From a virus, in IMG/VR virus record IMGVR_UViG_3300024999_002465, positions 1-55,069 of that record: DNA of 55,069 nt, one strand, 5' to 3'. The notes below the pieces were generated by a model, which was given only the letters and a program-made list of their open reading frames with translations, had not been told where the DNA came from and ran no database searches. Position numbers and translations under genes: made by a program. Shown in pieces: positions 7,630 to 15,576 of this stretch (position 1 is its first letter; every line of letters begins with the position of its first letter).

Positions 7630-8811
7630 TTGACAAAAATTATCGACAAAGACAAGTTGGAATATTACATCAATCAAGACCTATCATTAAAAAATATAGC
7701 ACATGTCTTTAATGTAAGTTCTACATGCATAAGTAACAATTGTATTAAATATAATTTAAAAACTAAAAATATGAGAAATGAAGAAATAATAGATTTGACA
7801 GGGAAAATGTTTGGCAGATTAACAGTGGTAAGACACAATGGTAGAAACAATTTAAATAGAAAGCAATGCCTGTGTCGATGTAATTGCAAAAATAAAACTG
7901 AAATTAACGTGCAAACTAGCTCGTTACTAAATGGGAATACAAAAAGTTGTGGTTGTATATCATCTGAGATCATTATTAAAAGAAACAAAGATAATGTAAA
8001 AGAATTTACTGAAGAAGAAGTATATTTCATTATTCAGTCTTATGTAGACGGAAATAATATTAAATTTATAGAAAATAAATATGATATTAGTGAATATTTT
8101 ATCAAAAATATTTTACATAATGAAAATATTCCAATCAGAGAAAAAATAATACCATTTAACGAAAATTATTTTTATGTAATTGATACTGGAAATAAGGCGT
8201 ATTGGTTAGGGTTTTTGTATGCAGACGGATGTGTAAGTGAAAAGGCATTGGAATTAGGATTGCAGGAAAGAGATAAAAACCATATTGAAAAATTTCTTGA
8301 AGAATTAAACGCAGATGTAGAAATTAAAGATCGAATAACAAGTACAGAGGGTAAAAAATATAAAAGCAATCGTGTTTTATTAAATAGTAAAATATTAGTA
8401 AGTGATTTAATTGATAAAGGTTGTTTTATGAATAAAAGTTCTACAATAAGATTTCCAGACGAGGATATTTTGCCAAAAGATTTACAGAATCATTTTATAA
8501 GAGGTTACTTCGATGGTGATGGTTGTATAGGGTTTTACAAGAATAAAATTGCTATGATTGATATTATTAGCAATGAACCTTTTTTATTAGAAATGCAAAA
8601 AATATTAGTTGAACAATGTGGATTAAATTATGTAAAATTAAGAAAACATTATACATCAACAAAAGTAAAATATTTGAAATATGGAGGAGCGCATAATGTA
8701 TTTAAAATATATAAATACCTATACAAAGATGCAGATGTATTTTTAACTAGAAAATATAATAAATTTCAATTATTTTTAGAATTCTACAAGAGTAAATATA
8801 ATATTTCTTAA
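7630..8811 (+). CDS. LAGLIDADG-family homing endonuclease
   Basis: 393 aa from TTG, AAAGGAG upstream. The order is: N-terminal helix-turn-helix (LSLKNIAHVFNVSSTCISNN); a zinc-type segment (LTGKMFGRLTVV, CLCRCNCKNK, TKSCGCI) like that of the HNH endonuclease at 1494; a second HTH-like stretch; then two LAGLIDADG motifs, AYWLGFLYADGC (about residue 194) and FIRGYFDGDGCI (about 294). It cuts a long DNA site to spread itself. It sits between DHFR and kinase genes as a free-standing insert. Confidence 0.88.
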   Translation: MTKIIDKDKLEYYINQDLSLKNIAHVFNVSSTCISNNCIKYNLKTKNMRNEEIIDLTGKMFGRLTVVRHNGRNNLNRKQCLCRCNCKNKTEINVQTSSLLNGNTKSCGCISSEIIIKRNKDNVKEFTEEEVYFIIQSYVDGNNIKFIENKYDISEYFIKNILHNENIPIREKIIPFNENYFYVIDTGNKAYWLGFLYADGCVSEKALELGLQERDKNHIEKFLEELNADVEIKDRITSTEGKKYKSNRVLLNSKILVSDLIDKGCFMNKSSTIRFPDEDILPKDLQNHFIRGYFDGDGCIGFYKNKIAMIDIISNEPFLLEMQKILVEQCGLNYVKLRKHYTSTKVKYLKYGGAHNVFKIYKYLYKDADVFLTRKYNKFQLFLEFYKSKYNIS

Positions 8812-8836
8812 AATAATAATGAAAGGTGGTCACATT

Positions 8837-9406
8837 GTGAATAAATTAGTAATATTAGTTGGCTTTTCAGCTTCAGGGAAAGACAAAATTCAAAAATACA
8901 TATCAGACAATTACAATTATGAAATGGTAATATCCCACACATCTCGCCCTATGCGACTCAATGAATCAGAAAATAATCCATATCATTTCATTACAAGAAA
9001 ACAATTTGAAGATATGATTGTAGAAAATGAATTCATTGAATGTAGAAAATATAATACACTTGTAAATAATATTCCTGACATTTGGTATTATGGAATTAGC
9101 AAAAATAGCATTGATTTATCAAAACATAGTTACATAGTAGTTCTAGATATTCTTGGATTAATCGAGATCAAAAAACATTTTAAAGATAATGTAATTTCAT
9201 TTTTCATTGATGTAGACGAACCAACTAGAAAACAAAGATGTATCAATAGGTCTGATTTTGATGAATCGGAATGGAATAGGAGGAAATCAGATGATGAAGA
9301 AAAATTCACATACGAGATAGTTAACCAAGAAGTTGATTATATGGTTAGTAATTATGATTTTGATACTTGTGTTGAATATATTTTAGATAAGATTGGAGAG
9401 TGTTAA
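8837..9406 (+). CDS. Guanylate-kinase-like nucleoside monophosphate kinase
   Basis: 189 aa from GTG 8837 (AAAGGTGG 7 bases upstream; ATG 8819 lies inside the SD and is rejected). P-loop GFSASGKDK, then ISHTSRPMR, which binds the nucleotide monophosphate, and the YYGISKNSI region. These match guanylate kinase and phage dNMP kinases. Probable role: phosphorylating dNMPs for phage DNA synthesis. Confidence 0.82.
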   Translation: MNKLVILVGFSASGKDKIQKYISDNYNYEMVISHTSRPMRLNESENNPYHFITRKQFEDMIVENEFIECRKYNTLVNNIPDIWYYGISKNSIDLSKHSYIVVLDILGLIEIKKHFKDNVISFFIDVDEPTRKQRCINRSDFDESEWNRRKSDDEEKFTYEIVNQEVDYMVSNYDFDTCVEYILDKIGEC

Positions 9407-9409
9407 TAA

Positions 9410-9841
9410 ATGTACATTTATGAAGCTAGTTGCATGACTTACTACCATAGAAATAATGAACTGCATAAAGCTAGTGGGTGGAGGAGATTATTAGACAAAT
9501 GGGCATACAATAATGGTGTTCAAACTTTCAATCCTGTTAAAACTTTCTTAAAAGAAATGAATCATACATATAGTGAAAAAATAATAGTAGATCAAAATAA
9601 TTACTACATTAATAAATCAGATATTTGTGTTGTTTGTATAAACGATATAGATTTTTCTCCAGGAACTATATTTGAATTAACGAGATTCAAAGAATTAGGT
9701 AAGCCAGTTATTGCATTTGGAGATCAAGGAAAACATTGGAGTCCACACATCAATTGTTGCATCAGTAATTATTGTGACACATTAGATGACGTAATAGAAT
9801 TATTAAATAATATGTTTGACCAGAATAATTTCGATAGTTAA
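9410..9841 (+). CDS. Nucleoside 2-deoxyribosyltransferase-like protein
   Basis: 143 aa. MYIYEASCMTYY start, ICVVCINDIDFSPGTIFELTRFKELGKPVIAF core. The Glu in the PGTIFEL segment matches the catalytic Glu of the deoxyribosyltransferase family, which swaps bases on deoxynucleosides. It follows the kinase by 3 bases. The start is inferred from an AGAGTG site. Confidence 0.72.
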   Translation: MYIYEASCMTYYHRNNELHKASGWRRLLDKWAYNNGVQTFNPVKTFLKEMNHTYSEKIIVDQNNYYINKSDICVVCINDIDFSPGTIFELTRFKELGKPVIAFGDQGKHWSPHINCCISNYCDTLDDVIELLNNMFDQNNFDS

Positions 9842-9871
9842 TATATTAGCAATATTAATAAGGAGAAACAA

Positions 9872-10264
9872 ATGAATTACTGTGAAAACATAAAATGCCA
9901 GAGAATTAGTTTATGTGACTATCCATGTGAACCATACACAGATTATATAATTAATTTATCATTTAATAAAAATAAAAAGGAGATTAAAATAATGGATGAT
10001 ACAAATATTGAAGATTTTTTAGAATATAATGTTTCAGATATTACATGGCTTCGTGTAATTAATCATCAAATTCCATATACAGAATTAATTAATAAAACAG
10101 GATTTCTTAATTTTCTTATAAGTGAAAATGAGAAATATTGCGAAGAAAATGGTTTATGTACAATATGTAGGAATCCTTTAGAGAAATTTGATAGTTATGA
10201 AGATGTCTGTGGAAGTCAGAGACTAGTGGAATCTGATTTTAGGTGTAGATATGGATGTAATTAG
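9872..10264 (+). CDS. Cys-rich protein with an internal second start
   Basis: 130 aa. The N-terminal Cys cluster (CENIKCQRISLCDYPC) is followed, in frame, by a perfect AAAAGGAG site and ATG at 9991 (MDDTNIEDFL). The C-terminus has CTICRNPL, DVCGSQ and FRCRYGC. Either one gene yields two products, or two genes fused after loss of a stop. Function unknown, probably metal-binding. Confidence 0.6.
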   Translation: MNYCENIKCQRISLCDYPCEPYTDYIINLSFNKNKKEIKIMDDTNIEDFLEYNVSDITWLRVINHQIPYTELINKTGFLNFLISENEKYCEENGLCTICRNPLEKFDSYEDVCGSQRLVESDFRCRYGCN

Positions 10265-10276
10265 TATGAAATTCAA

Positions 10277-10546
10277 ATGTCCTGTAGCTATAATATAAAT
10301 AATTGTTCATCAAAAGAATATGGATTAACTTGTGAAACATGTTTTCATATGGATGATAATAAATACTTAGCAAATGCAATGCAAAATTATGATAAAATAC
10401 AGAAGTGGAAGATAGAGAATGGTTATAATGATATTTTTCCTGAAACTTCTGGTACTCCTACAGATCACGAAGATTGGATTAATGAATTTAGAAATTTTTG
10501 TATAGAAATTAATAGAAAACAAGGAACTCTTAATCCTAATTATTAA
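10277..10546 (+). CDS. Cys-rich hypothetical protein
   Basis: 89 aa (MSCSYNINNCSSKEYGLTC ETCFHMDDNK...). Three N-terminal Cys groups suggest zinc. The SD is poor. An overlapping ATG at 10265 in another frame (MKFKCP) may be the original start if one base was lost. Confidence 0.5.
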   Translation: MSCSYNINNCSSKEYGLTCETCFHMDDNKYLANAMQNYDKIQKWKIENGYNDIFPETSGTPTDHEDWINEFRNFCIEINRKQGTLNPNY

Positions 10547-10564
10547 ATATGAGGGGAATAAATA

Positions 10565-10840
10565 ATGATTATTGATCCAGGACGAAATAGTTGCAAAATA
10601 TGGCTTGTAAACAAAAGTAAAATGCAAAACATAAATGGAAATCCCGAAGAATGTGTTGATAGAATTATAAAATATGCGGTTAAATCTGTTTTAGACAAAG
10701 AGAGTGGAATAGAGGAAAAAGTTCAATGGTGTAAAATTAGATTAGATGTTACGGGTAGTGTTGGGAAATTGTATGCTGATTTGTTTAGAAATAAAGGTAT
10801 TGAGTTTGATGCTGTGAAGATTGTTTTGGATGTTGTTTAG
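10565..10840 (+). CDS. Hypothetical protein
   Basis: 91 aa, GAGGGG upstream. IRLDVTGSVGKLYADLFRNKGIEFDAVKI has a D-x-T-G-x-x-G pattern loosely like the nuclease fold of phage terminases, but the length is too short to assign. Convergent with rep, 17 bases apart. Confidence 0.55.
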   Translation: MIIDPGRNSCKIWLVNKSKMQNINGNPEECVDRIIKYAVKSVLDKESGIEEKVQWCKIRLDVTGSVGKLYADLFRNKGIEFDAVKIVLDVV

Positions 10841-10857
10841 GATTAATCATAAAATCT

Positions 10858-11790
10858 CTAAGATCCATCACACCTAACAATAACCTCGTTAATCCCACAA
10901 TTTTCAGGCAAACAATCTACAATCATACTAAGATATTTTACCTCAATCCAATCTACAGCAAATTCACTTGAGCAATTAAGTATTAATTTTGTCTCCTGTA
11001 TTTCTGGTCTAAGTGGTAATATCCATGCAGACATTGAAGCAGGAGACAATTTCATTTTCAAGTTATCCACAACCTCTTCCCACACGCGATTATTAATAAG
11101 ATACGTATTATCTCTGTAAGTAGTCTCTGGTAATGCTTGCACTATTTCGCTAGTTGCATTGCATATTTGCGGAGATGCATTTCCGTTTTCCGAGAATGCA
11201 ATTATGCCTTCAGCCCCATATTCTATGCCATTATTGTTTTTCGGCTGTGCAATCTCACATTTTGAAGATGCATTTCCGTTTAATGATGTTTGCATTTCCA
11301 CATTCCGAGATTGCTTTTTCTTGTGGATAACTTCCATAAGAGTTTCAAAATTAATTGGACTAGAATATCCATCTAAGACATAGTTATGTTCTAACAGATC
11401 AAGCTGTATTGCTAAAATATTAACACGATATTGTATGGTTCTATCTCTGCGATCAAGAGGATTAGTTCTCTCAGATAAGAATCCTTTGCTTACCAATTCT
11501 TTAATATGTGTTCGCATTGCAGTATGTTTTAATCTAAGTAAAGTTTCCTCTGATAGTTGTTCTGAACTCTTGTATATCCATCCATTTTTCAATTCAGATT
11601 TGTATTCATAGCCACATCTTTCAGCCTGAGTTCTTTCTTCTAAAACAAATTGATCATAATCTTTAGTTCTCTCTGACCAATATATGAATTGCTGAAGAAT
11701 AACTGCTTTAATATAATCACCTGTTATGCAAACTAATTCCTCTTTAATTGGTACACGTTTTAATTTCTTTGGGTCTTTAATAATGCTCAT
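10858..11790 (-). CDS. Plasmid replication initiator with DnaA_N-like C-terminus
   Basis: 310 aa from ATG 11790 (SD GGAGAGAAGG). The N-terminal half (ITGDYIKAVILQQFIYWSER, then a winged helix with MRTHIKELVSKGFLSER) is typical of Firmicute phage/plasmid initiators. A variable low-complexity middle follows (Asn-rich, GNAS repeats at about residues 170-215). The last 75 residues (VWEEVVDNLKMKLSPASMSAW...WIEVKYLSMIVDCL) match the N-terminal domain of DnaA, which contacts helicase-loading partners. Five perfect DnaA boxes lie in and upstream of the gene. An antisense RNA and an SD-sequestering hairpin in its leader imply copy-number control. Confidence 0.82.
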   Translation of the reverse strand: MSIIKDPKKLKRVPIKEELVCITGDYIKAVILQQFIYWSERTKDYDQFVLEERTQAERCGYEYKSELKNGWIYKSSEQLSEETLLRLKHTAMRTHIKELVSKGFLSERTNPLDRRDRTIQYRVNILAIQLDLLEHNYVLDGYSSPINFETLMEVIHKKKQSRNVEMQTSLNGNASSKCEIAQPKNNNGIEYGAEGIIAFSENGNASPQICNATSEIVQALPETTYRDNTYLINNRVWEEVVDNLKMKLSPASMSAWILPLRPEIQETKLILNCSSEFAVDWIEVKYLSMIVDCLPENCGINEVIVRCDGS

Positions 11791-11794
11791 AATA

Positions 11795-11849
11795 AAAACC
11801 TTCTCTCCATGTTTTGCCAACAACAAAAACACACTAGACAGAAGGTTTT
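11795..11849 (-). promoter_or_regulatory. rep leader hairpin that hides the Shine-Dalgarno site
   Basis: On the - strand AAAACCTTCT (11849-11840) can pair with AGAAGGTTTT (11804-11795), 10 bp perfect, burying the rep SD (11808-11799). It lies between the antisense RNA gene and the rep start, as in translational control of Gram-positive theta plasmids. Confidence 0.65.
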
Positions 11850-11863
11850 CTTTTTGTTATAAT
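11835..11863 (+). promoter_or_regulatory. Promoter of the antisense RNA
   Basis: TAGACA, 17-base spacer, TATAAT on the + strand, pointing against rep. Eleven of twelve consensus bases. Confidence 0.75.
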
Positions 11864-11869
11864 AAAAAT

Positions 11870-11941
11870 ACAAATGAAAACAACCTCTGCTGTGGCTCCT
11901 TGAAGTGCTAGTTTGGTCGCGAACACTTCAAGGAGTTTTTG
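11870..11941 (+). ncRNA. Counter-transcribed RNA controlling rep
   Basis: About 72 nt, starting just after the TATAAT box and ending in a terminator: CTCCTTGAAGTG / CACTTCAAGGAG (12 bp), 16-base loop, then TTTTT. It is fully complementary to the rep mRNA leader. The loop contains UUUGG, fitting the YUNR fold that speeds antisense pairing. Known role in such plasmids: limits Rep synthesis. Confidence 0.75.
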
Positions 11942-11994
11942 CTATTATTCTTTTGCTAAAAATTAACATTAATATGGGTTGGACATGTTAATAC

Positions 11995-12023
11995 ATTATA
12001 CTACAAATCGACAAGGCTGTGTA
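11995..12023 (-). promoter_or_regulatory. rep promoter
   Basis: On the - strand TACACA, 17 bases, TATAAT. The -35 box lies inside a DnaA box (12018-12026), so DnaA could affect transcription. It gives a leader of about 200 nt. Confidence 0.6.
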
Positions 12024-12069
12024 TAAGTTTCTAAAATTTCTAGAGATTTTATTATGCACATGTGGATAA
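12018..12069. other. Replication origin, DnaA-box cluster
   Basis: Three exact TTATNCACA boxes: TTATACACA (- strand, 12018-12026), TTATGCACA (+, 12052-12060) and TTATCCACA (-, 12061-12069). The last two abut head to head. Two more TTATCCACA boxes lie inside rep at 11063-11071 and 11332-11340. AT-rich DNA surrounds them. Most likely the plasmid origin. Confidence 0.7.
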
Positions 12070-12111
12070 ATTATTGGGGTCGGATGATACTGATAATAAA
12101 TAGAGAAAAAT

Positions 12112-12152
12112 AAGCACTACTCAACACTTAAATGTGCAATTGAGTAGTGCTT
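12112..12152. terminator. Bidirectional terminator between par and rep
   Basis: AAGCACTACTCAA and TTGAGTAGTGCTT form a 13-bp stem with T-runs on both strands. It ends the parMR transcript. Confidence 0.8.
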
Positions 12153-12173
12153 TTATAAATTCAGTCAAATTAA

Positions 12174-12548
12174 TCACTCAGACATAAGATTGTTCATAGT
12201 CTTAAGAAAAACACTGTCTTTCTTTTTATCAACGACTTCAACTTCAGGAATTTCCTCAATTTGTTCAGGTTGCTCCACAATAACTTCACTTTTCTTTCTA
12301 GTTTTTCTTGGATTTACACTATTTACAGAAACCTTAATATTGCCTGACACAATGTTATCTGTGATTTTTTCATTAAATTCATCCAGTTTAAGCTTTTTTG
12401 GATAATAATCCATGTAAAATTTTAAACAAGTTTTAACCAGTTGTGAATTAGAAATTCCTTGTTCTTCCATTTGATTTACATAATCAATTAGAATTGTATC
12501 ATTTTTTGAACTAAGATTTGTGCCAACATATTTCCTTAAGCTACCCAT
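12174..12548 (-). CDS. parR: ParR-like centromere-binding protein
   Basis: 124 aa, directly after parM (2-base gap). The N-terminal 50 residues (LRKYVGTNLSSKNDTILIDYVNQMEEQGISNSQLVKTCLKFYMDYY) look like a ribbon-helix-helix. The rest is charged and acidic, ending VFLKTMNNLMSE, which could be the filament-contacting tail. Assignment rests on position beside an actin-like gene and on the fold pattern. Confidence 0.7.
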   Translation of the reverse strand: MGSLRKYVGTNLSSKNDTILIDYVNQMEEQGISNSQLVKTCLKFYMDYYPKKLKLDEFNEKITDNIVSGNIKVSVNSVNPRKTRKKSEVIVEQPEQIEEIPEVEVVDKKKDSVFLKTMNNLMSE

Positions 12549-12550
12549 AA

Positions 12551-13528
12551 TTACTCATCCAAATCCCAATATTGTTTGCCACCATCAAGATACGCCAAAG
12601 CATTAGTCAATTGTGGATGTTCGCTAGATAATTTTGCTGTATTATCTAGTTTAATATTAAGATAAGGCAACAATATTTCAGCAGGGCCACCCATTACACA
12701 GGTTTCTAATGCTTGCTGTAAATCGAATGTTTGCTCTAAAGAAGAAATCACATTGTCGATATAATCTATAAGAATTTCATCTTTTGTCTTTTGCAAATCA
12801 TAACTTTGTTTCCGCAATGTAATTTCTGACCGTTTGAGATATTGCAATAATTCATGAGGCTTAAATTTAGTTCCATTTTTAGAATTAAAGGTCGTTGTCA
12901 TTTGTTCTAATATTTGATCAAAACCAAATTGCGTATAACTAACCTTGGAATCTAAAATCACTTCAGTATTTTCAGGGTTAATATCGTCACCTTTACGCCA
13001 CAATGAAGCATCTAAAGTTCCTCCACCAAAATCTAAAACCAATAGGGGATATTCATATTTTTCTTTTTGAGAATCAGTTATTCCAGATTGAATGTAACAA
13101 ATAGAATCAGTTATTTCAATATTAATATTGCCTCTACCATCACCGATATTAATTGTTTGTGGCCCCATAGTTTTTAACTTTTCAAGATATGCCATTGCAT
13201 GTTGTTTATAATACCCTGCAGGAGTACCAACAACTAGTTTTACTTTGATATCTTTACAGTTTGGAAAACTTAAGGCAATTGAAGTTAATGTACATAGGTC
13301 AAAATGTGCTGTAGTGTATTTATCTGGATTGATATAGGTTTTTCCTTCTGGATCTCCTACAAGATGACTTAAACCATCTTTTTTAACCAAGTGAGTGTTG
13401 CTTTTGAGTAGTCCATCACCCTCAGTATTAAACTTAATTCTTGCTCTTAATACTATCCCTTTGCTGGTTTTGTAATAAGAATTTCCTGCATCAAGCCCTA
13501 ATATTACTTCCTCATTCATTTCATTCAT
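12551..13528 (-). CDS. parM: ParM-like actin ATPase for plasmid segregation
   Basis: 325 aa, normal for ParM/Alp proteins. Phosphate-1 loop LGLDAGNSYYKTS near the N-terminus, phosphate-2 LVLDFGGGTLDASL, adenosine site VMGGPAEIL. It forms filaments that push sister plasmids apart. Strong AAGGAGG site; operon parM-parR; centromere repeats lie just upstream. Confidence 0.88.
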   Translation of the reverse strand: MNEMNEEVILGLDAGNSYYKTSKGIVLRARIKFNTEGDGLLKSNTHLVKKDGLSHLVGDPEGKTYINPDKYTTAHFDLCTLTSIALSFPNCKDIKVKLVVGTPAGYYKQHAMAYLEKLKTMGPQTINIGDGRGNINIEITDSICYIQSGITDSQKEKYEYPLLVLDFGGGTLDASLWRKGDDINPENTEVILDSKVSYTQFGFDQILEQMTTTFNSKNGTKFKPHELLQYLKRSEITLRKQSYDLQKTKDEILIDYIDNVISSLEQTFDLQQALETCVMGGPAEILLPYLNIKLDNTAKLSSEHPQLTNALAYLDGGKQYWDLDE

Positions 13529-13583
13529 TAATAAATTCCTCCTTAATCATATTTCAATATAATGTATTTTATCACTGATTGTG

Positions 13584-13728
13584 TACTATTGCAAGTATAC
13601 AATTGTATGTAAATATATCTACAGTTGTAGGTATATGTGTTTGTCTACAATTGTAAGTATATTAATATAGACAGGTTTGTCTAATAAGACAAGTTTATTT
13701 GTATTAATATATCTACTAATTGGAAAGT
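13584..13728. repeat. Centromere-like repeats (parC)
   Basis: Four copies of TACNNTTGYAWGT start at 13584, 13598, 13620 and 13646, with a fifth weaker one (TACTAATTGGAAAGT) at 13714. They sit immediately upstream of parM, where ParR binds in this system and represses the operon. Confidence 0.65.
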
Positions 13729-13841
13729 CAGAAACTTCAGAGATGATTATTTTTTAAACATCAGGGTAAAGTAATACTAGAGGATGAGAAAAGTTAATTA
13801 TATAGAGGATATAAAGGGAATAGTTTAATGATTAATTTATT

Positions 13842-13871
13842 AAGTCCTGAGAAATCAGGGCTTTTTCTTTT
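13842..13871 (+). terminator. Terminator or attenuator upstream of the small-regulator operon
   Basis: AAGTCCTGA, GAAA tetraloop, TCAGGGCTT, then TTTCTTTTT on the + strand. The nearest + gene begins at 13965, so it may end a small RNA or attenuate that operon. The rest of 13729-13964 holds no gene. Confidence 0.7.
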
Positions 13872-13964
13872 TCCCATTTATTACATTTAATAAAAGTGTA
13901 ATAACGTACAATCCATCCTCAATAAGATTAAACATATCACAATCCATCAAAGGAGGATGTAACA

Positions 13965-14216
13965 TTGCTAACTGATAAACTCAACAAATCAGAGATTAAA
14001 GTTCTTCAAGTTCTTCAAGAATCAAATATCACTAATGATATGTCTGCTATGAAAATATCAACTTTATCGGAGAAAACTGGTTTAAGTTATTTCATTGTTA
14101 GAAATATTATCAAATCATTTTATATCGCTAATATATGTAAGAAGGGAAGAAGAGAGGGGAATGGAGAGACATATTATTTAAGTAAAGGGGTTGAAATTAT
14201 TGAAACAAAAACCTGA
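13965..14216 (+). CDS. Winged-helix DNA-binding protein
   Basis: 83 aa from TTG, with AAAGGAGG 8 bases upstream. LNKSEIKVLQVLQE...AMKISTLSEKTGLSYFIVRNIIKSFYIANICKKGRR...YYLSKGVEII is a winged helix-turn-helix, probably a transcription regulator. Heads a four-gene operon. Confidence 0.7.
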   Translation: MLTDKLNKSEIKVLQVLQESNITNDMSAMKISTLSEKTGLSYFIVRNIIKSFYIANICKKGRREGNGETYYLSKGVEIIETKT

Positions 14217-14448
14217 ATGCAAAATTATTTGCAATCAAAATGACGATGATTTTAATTCTGTTTTTACTATTACTGACGAGGTTGCAAAATGTTTAATTAG
14301 AGCAAAAAGAGATTATTCTGCTAAAAATTACATTAGTGAAATTTGTGATATGGAATCTGTAGAAGAAGTTTTAAAATTAAGTTTAGGTTATGTAAATTTT
14401 ATATTTATTTATGAATGCGGAGGAGGAAAAGATTATGAAGAAACCTGA
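14200..14448 (+). CDS. Hypothetical protein
   Basis: 82 aa from TTG 14200, overlapping the previous gene; AAAGGGG 9 bases upstream. Beta-alpha pattern with SVFTITDEVAKCLIRAKRDY. No family. Confidence 0.55.
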   Translation: MKQKPECKIICNQNDDDFNSVFTITDEVAKCLIRAKRDYSAKNYISEICDMESVEEVLKLSLGYVNFIFIYECGGGKDYEET

Positions 14449-14698
14449 AATTGGATTGGTTAAGAAGAAATTTTTTGATTGTTTTAAGTATCCAGAATTA
14501 AAGAAAATTATTATTCCTACTAGATGTCCTAATTTGAAGTGTGGGAGTAAGAATATTATCGGTAGAGGATTGGTTATAGGAATGGCTTATATTAATCTTA
14601 AAACTATGAATGTTGATGAATTAGGTGATGATTTTGAGATTTTGGATAAGGATAATTTAAAGTTTAGGTGTTTTGATTGTGGAGAGGATTGGGAATAG
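14435..14698 (+). CDS. Zinc-ribbon protein
   Basis: 87 aa from ATG 14435 (GGAGGAGG upstream). Two knuckles, CPNLKCGSKNIIGRG and FRCFDCGEDWE, frame a middle insert. This is a classic zinc ribbon; target unknown. Confidence 0.65.
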   Translation: MKKPEIGLVKKKFFDCFKYPELKKIIIPTRCPNLKCGSKNIIGRGLVIGMAYINLKTMNVDELGDDFEILDKDNLKFRCFDCGEDWE

Positions 14699-14717
14699 GG
14701 AAGAGAGGAATTTCATT

Positions 14718-14945
14718 ATGATTAAACAACTTATATCTGATGTTCAAAAGCAAATTCATAGCGTTTTTGTAGGCAGGGCAATTGTTAGACCACCATTTAT
14801 CAATGAAGAAGAATTAATCGATTTTACTGTTAAATTAACAGATATTGATAGGAAAACTGTGTCTAGGGTATTGGAAGCTGAATTTGTTTTTCTTAGATTG
14901 AAAGGAGTTGTTGGGCAAGAAAAAATCCCTCATATAGAGGGATAA
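14718..14945 (+). CDS. Small hypothetical protein
   Basis: 75 aa from ATG 14718 (AGAGAGGA upstream). Helical core (EEELIDFTVKLTDIDRKTVSRVLEAEFVFLRLKGVV), resembling small phage HTH proteins. Not assigned. Confidence 0.6.
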   Translation: MIKQLISDVQKQIHSVFVGRAIVRPPFINEEELIDFTVKLTDIDRKTVSRVLEAEFVFLRLKGVVGQEKIPHIEG

Positions 14946-14947
14946 TC

Positions 14948-15034
14948 TTAATTCAATAAACTTGCTAATGTTAAAAGTCCTGAGTAAACCATTCCACTTC
15001 CTAAAAGAACGTAAGGTATCGCAACTAATGGCAT
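14948..15034 (-). CDS. 28-residue hydrophobic peptide
   Basis: MPLVAIPYVLLGSGMVYSGL... ends LASLLN; AAGGAGATGAG upstream of ATG. One membrane span. It lies opposite to both neighbours. It could be a membrane toxin, a leader or a small accessory of the membrane cassette. The rest of 15035-15234 contains an imperfect hairpin (GGTATA...TATGC/GCATA...TATACC, 15121-15164) and no gene. Confidence 0.5.
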   Translation of the reverse strand: MPLVAIPYVLLGSGMVYSGLLTLASLLN

Positions 15035-15234
15035 AATCTCATCTCCTTAAAATTAATTATGACTGTATTGTTACCAACAATCATAAAAAATATACAAAAA
15101 GAGATGAGATTATAAAATTGGGTATACTTATGCTAAATTTGTTCGGCATAACGAGTTATACCTAACAATATGCTACAGATCGTTCAATTTAGAACTCTTT
15201 TATTCTATTTCCTTAAAGTAAGGAGTGGTAATTT

Positions 15235-15576
15235 ATGTTAAAGAAAAATTCAATCAAAATCCACTTAAAAAAGCATTGGATTAAATATTTACAAGGAGGA
15301 CTAATGATTGGCTATTTTATCTTAATTGATTCTTCTATTGCACTGGGAGCAAAAAGTATTGAAGATACATCAGACCAATTTTACAGAAAAGTATTAGGTC
15401 TTGGTAGAGCAGTTATTTTAATCAAAGGAGGATTAGAAATAGTCCAACATTCCCTTGCCGGAGACTTCCAAGCTTCTAAAAAAACTGCTTTAAGTTATTT
15501 TGGTATGTATGCTCTTTTACTATTGCTTCCTTACGGCCTAGATCAAATTGATGCTTTAATAGGAGGATTAAAGTAA
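15235..15576 (+). CDS. VirB2/TrbC-like small membrane protein
   Basis: 113 aa: a basic N-terminus, a hydrophobic signal-like segment ending SIALGAKS, then two membrane helices (LGRAVILIKGGLEIVQ; YFGMYALLLLLPYGL). The layout fits the pilin or small channel subunits that precede the ATPase in Gram-positive conjugation modules. Family call is inference from topology and the neighbouring ATPase. Overlaps the next gene by 1 base. Confidence 0.5.
   Translation: MLKKNSIKIHLKKHWIKYLQGGLMIGYFILIDSSIALGAKSIEDTSDQFYRKVLGLGRAVILIKGGLEIVQHSLAGDFQASKKTALSYFGMYALLLLLPYGLDQIDALIGGLK

Noticed and set aside
11726-11911. 61-codon + strand frame over the rep leader
   Set aside because: Lies across the antisense RNA and its promoter; no SD.
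13646-13760. Iterons for Rep rather than a centromere
   Set aside because: Repeats are next to parM, and DnaA boxes next to rep already explain the origin.
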